NCBI RefSeq assembly: GCF_003590335.1
Contig: NZ_MIET01000023.1
Coordinates: 1 to 64,000 of the forward strand
Reading direction: 5' to 3'
DNA from: Pseudoalteromonas sp. MSK9-3
GTDB taxonomy: Bacteria; Pseudomonadota; Gammaproteobacteria; Enterobacterales; Alteromonadaceae
DNA: 64,000 nt
Below, piece after piece: positions 16,599-24,968 of this stretch. Under the pieces are notes generated by a model. It saw only the letters and a program-made list of their open reading frames with translations. It searched no databases and was not told the origin of the DNA. The translations under genes were made by a program, and so were the position numbers. Within the stretch, counting starts at the first letter, position 1; each line of letters begins with the position of its first letter.

Positions 16599-17242
16599 AT
16601 AGTCTCCCAAATATCATTTGATATTGTAAGTGATGAGTGCATTGAAAGTGGGTGTTCTAGATTTGTGTGAACAGAACCATTGGATATTAACCGCCATAGA
16701 ATTGGTGCCGCTTCAGCACGTTTCATGCGACAACAAAAGCATGCGGCAAGTAGCTCCCTTGGTGATGAAGAGCCTAGGTCAATAAGTGTATCAAGTAAGG
16801 CTTTGCCAATAGCACTTTCAACGGGAGATACTGTTCGAGAAAAATGAGAGAGGAATTCGATATTTTTAAGCAAAGGCGTTCTGATCTCTTTATCAGTGAT
16901 AAGCTTAAATCTAAAGTTGTTATTATGACAATAATTGATGGCCGCCTTATACTTAGGTTTAAGCTTTGTCCAGTTTTTCCTAAGTTCATCTCGGTATTTA
17001 ACTTCGTAAAGAGTCTTGGTGCTATCAGTAAATTCAACTAACACATCAGGCGTATAATACTGATTGCCAAAGTGTATAGTTAATGGCTGTTCTTCAAAAT
17101 GCAAAACTTTATCATTGTGCTCCAACAAGAATAGAAAGTCTCGCTCAAGCGATGATTCAGCATCAGCCATTCTATCGAGCTTTTTACTTGGAACTCTAGC
17201 GGTTAGATTACAATATCCAGCCTGTATTTTTCTTACTGGCAT
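16595..17242 (-). CDS. tnsA: TnsA endonuclease subunit of the heteromeric transposase
   Basis: 215 residues. The PD-(D/E)XK-type site is visible: E33 in SLERDF, D66 in YTPDVLVEF, and E80-V-K82. The C-terminal half is the helical TnsA C-domain that contacts TnsC. TnsA cuts the 5' ends of the element, so a complete TnsA predicts cut-and-paste rather than copy-in transposition. Its ATG (GGGAG upstream) lies 137 bases from the right end, so its promoter must overlap the putative TnsB boxes, which suggests autoregulation by the transposase. Confidence 0.92.
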   Translation of the reverse strand: MPVRKIQAGYCNLTARVPSKKLDRMADAESSLERDFLFLLEHNDKVLHFEEQPLTIHFGNQYYTPDVLVEFTDSTKTLYEVKYRDELRKNWTKLKPKYKAAINYCHNNNFRFKLITDKEIRTPLLKNIEFLSHFSRTVSPVESAIGKALLDTLIDLGSSSPRELLAACFCCRMKRAEAAPILWRLISNGSVHTNLEHPLSMHSSLTISNDIWETI

Positions 17243-17297
17243 AACTCCCTCTCATGCTAATTAGAAAATTAAAGTCTACTATCATTAAATGTGAATC

Positions 17298-17379
17298 ATG
17301 TTATCACGTAAAGTGACTCTCCCCATTCAAAAATGGTGATAATCTATTGTTAGATTATCAAATAGAATGATAAGTGTCA
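17298..17379. repeat. Right transposon end with putative TnsB boxes
   Basis: Read inward from 17379, the box TCATTCTATTTGATAATCT (17352-17370) matches the left-end box in 14 of its first 17 positions or better. A second box, TCACTTTACGTGATAACAT (17298-17316), shares TCACTTTA..TGATAA with the left-end box. Between them GATAATCTA-TTGT-TAGATTATC (17338-17359) is a perfect 9-bp inverted repeat. The boxes lie between the end and the tnsA start. Recognition by TnsB is inference. Confidence 0.7.
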
Positions 17380-17384
17380 GTTTG
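17380..17384. repeat. Target-site duplication, right copy (GTTTG)
   Basis: Identical to 2632-2636. Immediately downstream, the comM reading frame resumes at base 17385. Confidence 0.93.
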
Positions 17385-17971
17385 AGCGTAAGGTGCTCGA
17401 CTCGCTACGTGAACCGATGGAAACCGGTTTGGTGACAATATCTAGAGCCGCTCGCCAAGTGGATTTTCCTGCTCGGTTTCAGCTGATCGCAGCATTAAAC
17501 CCTAGTCCGACCGGGTCTATTTCAGATAAGCGGGCCACACCAGATCAAGTGCTTCGATATTTATCAAAAATATCAGGCCCATTTTTAGACCGAATTGATT
17601 TGCAAATTGAACTACCAAGGTTAACCACACAAGAGCTACAAACTGAAACTTGTGCAGAATCAAGTGAAACCATAAGAGATAGGGTGAACACTGCGCACCG
17701 TATTGCCATTGAGCGTCAAGGTATGTGTAATGCATTGTTAGGTAACAAAGCGCTTAGTCAGTTTTGCAAATTAGGTCATGCAGAATCACAGTTTTTAGGT
17801 GCTGCGACCGAGAAGCTTAACTTATCACCGCGTTCATATCATCGTATATTAAAGGTGGCACGTACCATTGCAGACATGGCCGGAAGAGCGCAAATAGACT
17901 TAGTAGATATCAAAGAAGCGTTAAGTTACCGAGCGTTTGAGCGGCTATTGTCTCAACTCACTCGGTATTGA
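17385..17971 (+). pseudogene. comM: comM (yifB), 3' part
   Basis: Continues ComM from the codon split by the insertion: ERKVLDSLREPMETG, then the sensor region FQLIAALNPSPTG, the arginine-rich ISGPFLDRIDLQIE and the C-terminal Mg-chelatase domain with SPRSYHRILKVARTIADM. Joined to 1709-2636 it gives 504 residues, the usual family length, with no other lesion, so the insertion appears recent or precisely reversible. Alone it has an internal GTG (17393) but no ribosome site and lacks the ATP-binding part, so a working product is unlikely. Confidence 0.94.
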
Positions 17972-17982
17972 AGGCTATAGTG

Positions 17983-18687
17983 TTAAGCAGAAAGCATGTA
18001 GCCTTTACCACGCACTGTGACAATTCTTTTTTGTTCTTTTTCGTCACCAAGCTTTTTTCTTAACCGACCAATCAACACATCAACGGTTCTATCGCTAGGG
18101 CTCCAATCAGGTTGGCCGATATCTTCTGATATTTTCTCTCTTGAAGTGGCTTTGCCTGCGTTGGCGATTAAGCAAATGAGTACCTTATGCTCAGCTTCTG
18201 TGAGTCGAGATTCTTCAGCTTGGCCGTTGATCAATGTTCGATTATCTGGATGAAGCTTAAAGTCTGCGTATTCGATAAACTCTTCAGACTCATCTTGATC
18301 ATCGGCTATGGTTAGGCGTTTACATAACGCTCGCATTCTTAGCTCAAGTTCTAATAGATCAACGGGTTTACAGATGTAGTCATCAGCGCCCTGTGCTAAC
18401 CCTGCTATACGGTCAGCTTGAGAGTCTCTGCTTGAGAGCATGATCACCCCAATATCTGTCAATGTATTAAGCTCTTTGGCAAGCTCTAGCCCATCAGTTG
18501 CAGGTAATACAATATCGACAATAGCGAGGGTAATTTTATTCGGTTCTTGCTGGCTACTTTGTACCTTTTCTAACGCACTTGCGCCGGTATTATCGACGTC
18601 GATCGAAAACTCTGTATTGGCAAAGTGATTTAAAATACGCTTAGCCAACAGTTCATCATCTTCTACTAATAATACGTGGATGCTCAT
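17983..18687 (-). CDS. OmpR/PhoB-type response regulator
   Basis: 234 residues. The receiver domain has the acidic pocket (LVEDDE, D10/D11), phosphoacceptor D58 in AIVDIVLP and K107 in ICKPVD. The C-terminal winged helix (about 135-233) carries the RTVDVLIGRLRKKLGD recognition-helix pattern. It binds DNA as a dimer after phosphorylation. No histidine kinase gene lies next to it in this window, so its partner is encoded elsewhere. It converges with the comM 3' fragment, 11 bases away. Confidence 0.93.
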   Translation of the reverse strand: MSIHVLLVEDDELLAKRILNHFANTEFSIDVDNTGASALEKVQSSQQEPNKITLAIVDIVLPATDGLELAKELNTLTDIGVIMLSSRDSQADRIAGLAQGADDYICKPVDLLELELRMRALCKRLTIADDQDESEEFIEYADFKLHPDNRTLINGQAEESRLTEAEHKVLICLIANAGKATSREKISEDIGQPDWSPSDRTVDVLIGRLRKKLGDEKEQKRIVTVRGKGYMLSA

Positions 18688-18897
18688 AGTATCGCTATCT
18701 AATCAATAATTACCCCTATATTAGCATTGAGAAAAGTCAGCTGAGAAGTCGAACACGACTATTTTGTGATAAAAAGTGCTGAATAGCGATAATACTTTCA
18801 GAACAACACGTTTTTATTGTTAATTAGTGCCTTGAATAGAAAAAGTAGGAGGGTCATATGCTTAAAGGTAATGGAGGTATTGCCCATATTAAAAGTA

Positions 18898-18924
18898 GGG
18901 TGAAAGAGCGTAGCCCTCTCACCC
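18898..18924 (-). terminator. Likely terminator of the S9 peptidase gene
   Basis: GGGTGAAAGAGC pairs with GCCCTCTCACCC around a 3-base loop, with two mismatches. It sits just beyond the S9 peptidase stop codon on the minus strand and is followed by a short T-containing stretch in that direction. Confidence 0.5.
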
Positions 18925-18931
18925 AATAAAG

Positions 18932-21397
18932 TTATTTGCTATAAATGTGATCCCACCACTGAGGTTGATCTTTTAGGTGCATATCAAAATAGGCAAGCAT
19001 TGTGTCCCACCAATGGAAGCGACGGTCGCGTACAATAATTTGATGATCTGCTCCTTTGTACTCGATCAGTTCAACATCTTGACCAAGTAGCTTGAGTGCT
19101 GTGTACATATTATGGCTCTCACCAGGGGGCACGTTAGTATCCGCATCACCATGAACTAGCAATAAAGGCGTTGTTACTTTATCGGCATGAAATACTGGAC
19201 TATGTTGCGAGTAAAGAGATGGGTTATTCCATGGGAAGCTGTTTTTAGACGCTTCGCCTGAGTATAAGTAGCCCCACCAACCTTGGCCCCAGTATGAGGT
19301 AATATTAGAAATACCGGCATGAGCAATAGATGCACTAAATAAGTCGGTTTTGGTCGCCAGTAGCATCGTCATAAAACCACCATAAGATGCACCTAAGTTA
19401 CCTAAACGGTTCTTATCGACAAATGGGTAGGCTTTTAAAAACTCATTAGTACCTTGAATAATATCATCTGCAGTATGTTCGCCCCACGCATTAACATGTT
19501 TGGCTGAAAATTCTTGTCCAAACCCTGTCGCGCCTGTTGGCTGCACTACATAAACCACATAGCCTTGTGCTGCCCATAGATTAAATGGATAGCGACCCGT
19601 AAAGCCTCTTGATACAGGTGATGTACCGCCATAATAGTAAATTAATGCCGGGTGCTTTTTCGAAGTATCTAGGTTATGTGGTAAGTAAACGCGGCCACTG
19701 ATCTGCGTGCCAGACTCATTGGTAAAGTTAAACTCCTCCAAGGCGGCGATTTCGCTATTATCATAAGCAACAGGTTTCGAATCCCATAGCACTTTCGTTT
19801 TGTTACGTTTTACGGTAACTAAGCTCAGTGCTTGTGGTGATGAAGCTTGACTGCCTGTGACAAGAACTTGCCCTTTCTTACTATCCGATACGCTATACCG
19901 CTCTACAACATCAAAGCCTGTGTTGAGCTTTTTGAAGCGACGCTTACTTTCGTCATATAAATAAAGCTGTTTTGTATCTTTGTCCGTAACATTCAGCACT
20001 GCATCGCCATTGCTGAGTACCTGTAGGCCTCCAATTGCAGGGTCGAATTTTTTACTGAGAGCTTGCGGTTTTTCGCCATCATTATTCAATAGGTAGAGCT
20101 GACCATCGTAATTGTTGGCTAGCATGTCTTTTGGCAGGTTTCTACCAAGGCCTTGGCTAAAGTCGGGGCCCGCTATAACGTAAATGCCTTTGTCTGTGTA
20201 TTTAGCTCGGTTAAATGTTCTATATTCACCAAGCACTTTTTCTGTGTGGTTCGATAAGTCTATTTCCACTAACTGGGTGAGCATATGTGGAGGCGCTGCG
20301 TAATCAACTGGGTTGCGAGTGACTAGTACGGTATTACGTTCATTATCAAAATCAGCTATGCGAGTACTAAGCTTACTTTCAGAAATGGTACTGACTAGTC
20401 CAGACTTTACATCGAGTAAAAAAGGTTGGCTTATTGAGCGTGCATATGACCAACGATCTTCAAGGCCTGAGTAATGTTTTACGAGCGTATGTTTGTCATC
20501 AGGTGTATTTGACCACGAGAAAATAAGCGTATCTTCGTCGAAAAATTGATAACCTGATGCGCCTGTAAAATGTTCTGCAACGGTTTTTATACTGAAATCT
20601 TTAATATTGAGTATAGAGACACGCTTATCTTGCGTAAACACAATGGCATTTGAGTCTGGTGACCATGATACTTGTGACGCTGATACGCCTGAAAGGCGAT
20701 ATAATACATCCCCCTCGATGTTTCTCAGACTGGTATTGCTAATTGCGGTATTTTTACGGTTTGCTTGATAGTGGCGTTCTGTCGCTGCGTAAAATTTTCC
20801 GTTTGGTGAAAGTGAGATTGCACTGATTGTTGGCGCATCATAAAGTTGTTTTGCCGATAGTGCAGTCGTCGTTTTTTGTGTCAAAACAATCTCATCATGC
20901 TCAGCTTTTGGTGTGTAATCAATTACCACCTTTTTCCAGTCATCTACTTGTTCAGTGATAATAATCACTTGATGGTCGCCTGTGACCGCATGAATGGAGA
21001 ATTCACTTTTCCCTGTTAATGGCTCGCCATTGAGAAATACATGGGCTTTTTCGATCCCCGATAGGGCAAGGGTGCCTTCAACAAAACGTGTCGTGCTAAA
21101 ATTGAAACGCAGTGCTTGCATACCATTAACGGTGAGTGCATTCACTTGCTCAAGGCTTTGCCATGAGCGGGTATTACCAAATACTTCCAGCTTTTGGTTA
21201 GGCTTTTGGTTAGGCTTTTGTAGCTGAGGTAGCAAATTATTAATTATGCTTTTTTGATGCGGTGTATTATGAGGTTTTATGGTACTTTGTGTACCTAATG
21301 GACCGATAAACTGTATTTTACTCTCATCGAGAGGTGCAGCGACCAGCTGTGTTGCTACAGCTGAGAGCAATAATGTAACCGCAGTACGGAAAATCAT
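18932..21397 (-). CDS. Exported S9-family serine peptidase (prolyl oligopeptidase/acylaminoacyl type)
   Basis: 821 residues with a signal peptide (MIFRTAVTLLLSAVATQLVAA). A beta-propeller region (about 190-530) precedes the alpha/beta-hydrolase domain. The catalytic triad is S671 in GASYGG, D753 in HGDADTNVP and H785 in GADHQI. Such enzymes cleave oligopeptides, and many marine Alteromonadales export several for peptide scavenging. An in-frame direct repeat KPNQ near residue 60 (QKPNQKPNQK) shows slippage in the linker after the signal peptide. It is transcribed alone, divergent from the CNNM gene. Confidence 0.92.
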   Translation of the reverse strand: MIFRTAVTLLLSAVATQLVAAPLDESKIQFIGPLGTQSTIKPHNTPHQKSIINNLLPQLQKPNQKPNQKLEVFGNTRSWQSLEQVNALTVNGMQALRFNFSTTRFVEGTLALSGIEKAHVFLNGEPLTGKSEFSIHAVTGDHQVIIITEQVDDWKKVVIDYTPKAEHDEIVLTQKTTTALSAKQLYDAPTISAISLSPNGKFYAATERHYQANRKNTAISNTSLRNIEGDVLYRLSGVSASQVSWSPDSNAIVFTQDKRVSILNIKDFSIKTVAEHFTGASGYQFFDEDTLIFSWSNTPDDKHTLVKHYSGLEDRWSYARSISQPFLLDVKSGLVSTISESKLSTRIADFDNERNTVLVTRNPVDYAAPPHMLTQLVEIDLSNHTEKVLGEYRTFNRAKYTDKGIYVIAGPDFSQGLGRNLPKDMLANNYDGQLYLLNNDGEKPQALSKKFDPAIGGLQVLSNGDAVLNVTDKDTKQLYLYDESKRRFKKLNTGFDVVERYSVSDSKKGQVLVTGSQASSPQALSLVTVKRNKTKVLWDSKPVAYDNSEIAALEEFNFTNESGTQISGRVYLPHNLDTSKKHPALIYYYGGTSPVSRGFTGRYPFNLWAAQGYVVYVVQPTGATGFGQEFSAKHVNAWGEHTADDIIQGTNEFLKAYPFVDKNRLGNLGASYGGFMTMLLATKTDLFSASIAHAGISNITSYWGQGWWGYLYSGEASKNSFPWNNPSLYSQHSPVFHADKVTTPLLLVHGDADTNVPPGESHNMYTALKLLGQDVELIEYKGADHQIIVRDRRFHWWDTMLAYFDMHLKDQPQWWDHIYSK

Positions 21398-21506
21398 AGT
21401 TGAGCCTATTGTAGGTAATAATATTGGCCCAATATACCATATATATCACTATTAATAAGCGGTCATGCGACTAACTGTCGCCAGCCCAATTGTAAGGAGT
21501 TACCCG

Positions 21507-22589
21507 TTGTTTCTATTAGTTAGTTATATGCTAATTGCCATCACTATTTCATTTTTATGCTCTGTGATGGAGGCGGTGCTATTAAGTATTACGCCAAGCC
21601 ATATTGCTATTTTGAAAAAAACGCGTTTGACGTTAGCACTGCGGGTGCAAGCTTTAAAGAACAATATAGATAAGCCATTGGCGGCTATTTTAACCTTGAA
21701 CACTGTGGCCCATACCGCTGGTGCGGCTGGCGTGGGGGCTCAAGCTGCTGTGGTATTTTCTGATGCGGCGGTGGGGATTGCCTCTGCGGTAATGACATTG
21801 TTGGTGTTGGTGCTATCTGAAATCATTCCAAAGACACTCGGTGCAACCTATTGGCGTACATTAACACCTGTCGTCTCTTTATGTTTGGTATGGTTGATCA
21901 GAATTCTAAAACCGTTTGTTTGGTTATCTGATCAGTTAACAAAATTGATGGGCAGCAAAGAAAACGAAGCACAGTATATTCGACAAGAAATTGAAGCAAT
22001 GGCTGAAATGGGATCTGAGGCGGGGGCATTAGATGAAGATGAAACCCAAACGATCCGCAGTTTGTTACGGTTTAAGCACGCGAAGTTAGAGAAGGTTATG
22101 ACACCTCGAACGGTGTTGTTTAAAGTTCATAAAGACATGACGGTGCATGAGTATTTATCTGAACACGGCGCTATTTCATTTTCTCGTGTATTAATTTACG
22201 ACAAAAATACCGATGACATTATTGGCTTTGTGCATAAAAACGATATTATGCTGGCGTACCATCGTTTGGGTGAGAATTATAAAATTGGTAAATTGGCGAT
22301 TGATCTGTATACCGTTCCAGAAACGTTGGCAGCTCCTGAATTGTTCCAAACACTACTGGAAAAGCGAATTCATATTGCTTTAGTAATAGATGAATACGGT
22401 GATATTCAAGGTATAGTTACCCTTGAAGATATGTTGGAGTCTTTAATGGGCATGGATATTGTCGATGAGCGAGATCAGTCTTCAAACATGCAACTTGCGG
22501 CAAAACAAAAGTGGCGCGATAGGGTTGATAATCACTCGCACCTGATTGAAGCTGATGAAGAGCAGTTAGAAAGTAAACCTAAGAGTTAG
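21507..22589 (+). CDS. CNNM/CorC-like membrane protein with CBS domains
   Basis: 360 residues from TTG 21507, chosen because AAGGAG lies seven bases upstream and the first transmembrane helix then begins at residue 2; the in-frame ATG at 21465 has no such site. A DUF21/CNNM domain with about four helices (1-170) is followed by a CBS pair (about 195-330; TPRTVLFKV... and IVTLEDMLESLMG). The short C-terminus lacks a full CorC_HlyC domain. Relatives are implicated in Mg2+ or Co2+ efflux. Its end overlaps the convergent EAL gene by 11 bases. Confidence 0.88.
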   Translation: MFLLVSYMLIAITISFLCSVMEAVLLSITPSHIAILKKTRLTLALRVQALKNNIDKPLAAILTLNTVAHTAGAAGVGAQAAVVFSDAAVGIASAVMTLLVLVLSEIIPKTLGATYWRTLTPVVSLCLVWLIRILKPFVWLSDQLTKLMGSKENEAQYIRQEIEAMAEMGSEAGALDEDETQTIRSLLRFKHAKLEKVMTPRTVLFKVHKDMTVHEYLSEHGAISFSRVLIYDKNTDDIIGFVHKNDIMLAYHRLGENYKIGKLAIDLYTVPETLAAPELFQTLLEKRIHIALVIDEYGDIQGIVTLEDMLESLMGMDIVDERDQSSNMQLAAKQKWRDRVDNHSHLIEADEEQLESKPKS

Positions 22590-23787
22590 AGTTTGTCATT
22601 CTGAGCCAAGAGTGGATCCAACGGATAAACTCTTGTTTTGGTTTTGGTCGACAAATTAAGAAGCCTTGCATAAGTAGGTTATGTTTGTATCTATCTAGGT
22701 ATTGTAACTCCTCGATACGTTCAACGCCTTCAGCTACAATGCTCAGGCGTTCGTTTTGCGCGATATCAACTAAGCTATCAATGATCACTTGTGAAAATCG
22801 GTCAGATTCGACATGAGTGATCAACGAACGGTCTATTTTTATCTCGGTGAATGGCAAAGATTTAAGCTGATGCAAATTAGTAAAGCCAGTACCAAAGTCA
22901 TCTAATGAAATCTCAAATCCGCGGATCCTTAGGCGGTTCATCGTTTCTAATTGTGTGTTACTTTCTAATGGCAAGTGCTCGGTGATCTCTAGAATAATAT
23001 CCTGCGGTGTTAAACGATTAAGCTCCAAAATAAGTGCCAGCTTATCAGGGCAACTCGGGTCATTTAATTGGCTGGGCGATAAATTAAAAGCCAATCTTGC
23101 AGGGTGGCATAGTTCTGAGCGAATACTTTTAAATTCTTCGGTGGCTTTTTCAAATAACTGAAAAGTTATCAGGTTGATCAAATCAAGATCTTCAGCAGGG
23201 CCAATAAAACGATGGGGTAAAAGCGTTGTTCCTTCATCTTCAGAAACAATGCGCGCTAGTACTTCTATGCTGGTGACTTGTTTTGTCGCTCGATTTACCT
23301 TTGGTTGATAAAAAGGCGTGACTTGATTATGGCTAATTGCATGTAATAACTCACTTTCATTTAAAGGAACTTCTGTATGATTTAGAGGGGAAATAAATGA
23401 CTCTAACTTGTGAAGTAATCTATCCACCTCTGATAATTGTACGGGTTTGGTTATATTGCCAATCAAATGTGCATTACATTGCCTTGCTAAATTAGCTGCT
23501 AGATCAATGACTTTATTATCCATTTCAGAAATAATCGCAACGCCTCCAGCATACTTTAATTCGCCGAGTTGCCGGATCAACTCCATACCATCCATCTCTG
23601 GCATGTTTAAATCGGTAAATACGGCATCATACTGATGGGGGGCTTGTCGTATTTTTTGCAGCGCTTGGGTAGCATCGCTACAGCAGCTAATATGCGTCAC
23701 TCCCAATTCAGTCAAAATGGCTTTCATTACCATCAAAATCGCCTGAGAATCATCGACAACCATTATTTTATTTACTTTGACCGTCAT
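22579..23787 (-). CDS. Response regulator with EAL domain (cyclic-di-GMP phosphodiesterase)
   Basis: 402 residues. The REC domain (5-125) has D59 in FTDLNMPEMDG. The EAL domain (about 150-395) keeps the catalytic set: EVLAR in place of EALLR, NLSPSQL, LEITEH, DDFGTGFTNL, KIDRS, AEGVE and QGFLICRP. It should therefore hydrolyse c-di-GMP under phosphorylation control. A stand-alone gene with GGAAATGCT before the ATG; no kinase nearby. Confidence 0.92.
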   Translation of the reverse strand: MTVKVNKIMVVDDSQAILMVMKAILTELGVTHISCCSDATQALQKIRQAPHQYDAVFTDLNMPEMDGMELIRQLGELKYAGGVAIISEMDNKVIDLAANLARQCNAHLIGNITKPVQLSEVDRLLHKLESFISPLNHTEVPLNESELLHAISHNQVTPFYQPKVNRATKQVTSIEVLARIVSEDEGTTLLPHRFIGPAEDLDLINLITFQLFEKATEEFKSIRSELCHPARLAFNLSPSQLNDPSCPDKLALILELNRLTPQDIILEITEHLPLESNTQLETMNRLRIRGFEISLDDFGTGFTNLHQLKSLPFTEIKIDRSLITHVESDRFSQVIIDSLVDIAQNERLSIVAEGVERIEELQYLDRYKHNLLMQGFLICRPKPKQEFIRWIHSWLRMTNSNS

Positions 23788-23922
23788 AGCATTTCCTTTG
23801 AAAACATTGCTGCTATGAGTTTAGTACAGCCTTAGGAAATTAAAATTAATTTAGGTGAAAAGTAGGTTTGTATGCATCTGGATTTGTTGGGATAATAAAG
23901 AAAAAATCAGTGTAATATTGAT

Positions 23923-24936
23923 ATGACAAAAGTTGAATTTACCCTTGCTGATCTCCAATTTGTGGTTCATGCGTCAGCAGAACAAATAGTACAAGTATTT
24001 TGTGATAAGCAAGCACTTGCGCTGGAAGACGGTGGTAACAATATTTACCATGCCGACGCACATGGGCACCAGTTTCAGTTTAATACAGAGAAGTTATTTG
24101 AAGGCCAAATTGCCATTGCGATTAATGGCCAAGCATGGCAGTGGATTGAACTGCCGGCTCCTGAAAAAAAGAGCGGCTTTAGCTTTATGGGGTTAGCTGC
24201 GTTAGGGTTTAAATTATTTAAAAGTGCAAAGGTGGTTAAAGCTGCATTGGCGGGTGCATCAGTAGCAGGTTACGCATGGTTATTTTCATGGCAGTTCGCC
24301 ATTATGTTGATCGTGTGCTTGGTGATCCATGAATATGGTCATGTTCGTGCTATGCAATACTTTAAAATAAAAACCAAAGGCATTTATTTGATCCCATTTG
24401 TAGGTGGCTTGGCGGTCAGTGACGACAAAATCACGACTCGTTGGCAAGATGTGGTGATTTCGTTAATGGGCCCCGCATTTGGCCTTATCACTTCGGTACT
24501 CGGGGTGGTGTTGTATTACGCCACTGAAATGGAGATTTTTGCTGGCGTAGCAGTACTCAGCGCTTTACTGAATTTGTTTAATTTATTGCCAATGTTACCA
24601 TTAGATGGTGGACATGTTCTAAAAAGTATCAGCTTTTCAATGCGTTCTTGGGTTGGGTTATTGGTTTGTTTAGGTGGCGTATTATTTGGTTTATGGGTCA
24701 GCTATACCTTTGGATTAATGTTACTGGTCTTTTTCTTATTCATAGGCACACTTGAAATTATGTTTGAATGGCGTGGTCGTCATCAATCTCATTTAGTGCC
24801 GCTAGATCGCTATGGGCAGGTATTTTCGGCGGTTATGTATGTGGTTGTGGTGGCTGGGCACGTTGCCGTTATGATGCATTTTGCAGACTCAGAAAGTGCC
24901 ATTCTGAGTCTGCCAATGAAGATTCTATCAAGCTAA
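23923..24936 (+). CDS. M50-family (site-2-protease-like) membrane metalloprotease
   Basis: 337 residues. A cytoplasmic N-terminal region of about 85 residues comes first. HEYGH (136-140) in the next membrane segment and LDGGH with D228 supply the three zinc ligands; LMGPAFG (181-187) is also typical of the family. M50 proteases cut proteins within the membrane, such as anti-sigma factors. There is no PDZ domain, so it is not RseP. It stands alone, and the substrate is unknown. Confidence 0.88.
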   Translation: MTKVEFTLADLQFVVHASAEQIVQVFCDKQALALEDGGNNIYHADAHGHQFQFNTEKLFEGQIAIAINGQAWQWIELPAPEKKSGFSFMGLAALGFKLFKSAKVVKAALAGASVAGYAWLFSWQFAIMLIVCLVIHEYGHVRAMQYFKIKTKGIYLIPFVGGLAVSDDKITTRWQDVVISLMGPAFGLITSVLGVVLYYATEMEIFAGVAVLSALLNLFNLLPMLPLDGGHVLKSISFSMRSWVGLLVCLGGVLFGLWVSYTFGLMLLVFFLFIGTLEIMFEWRGRHQSHLVPLDRYGQVFSAVMYVVVVAGHVAVMMHFADSESAILSLPMKILSS

Positions 24937-24968
24937 TTAAGCTTCTTTAGCATACAAATATGTAGCCG

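Larger units (their letters stand above)
2637..17379 (-). mobile_element. Tn7-like transposon inserted in comM (14,743 bp)
   Basis: The left end starts TGTAAGAAATCAC and the right end, read inward, starts TGACACTTATCAT. Both continue into an identical TATTTGATAAT at the same distance (positions 16-26). A GTTTG duplication flanks the element. The right end holds the operon tnsA-tnsB-tnsC-tniQ, transcribed inward from the right end as in Tn7. The left side holds cargo and a TnsE-like gene. comM is a known integration site for AbaR/Tn6022-type elements that also use TnsB-like transposases; whether this element belongs to that lineage needs a tree. No CRISPR array or cas gene is present, so this is not a CRISPR-associated transposon. 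Confidence 0.93.
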
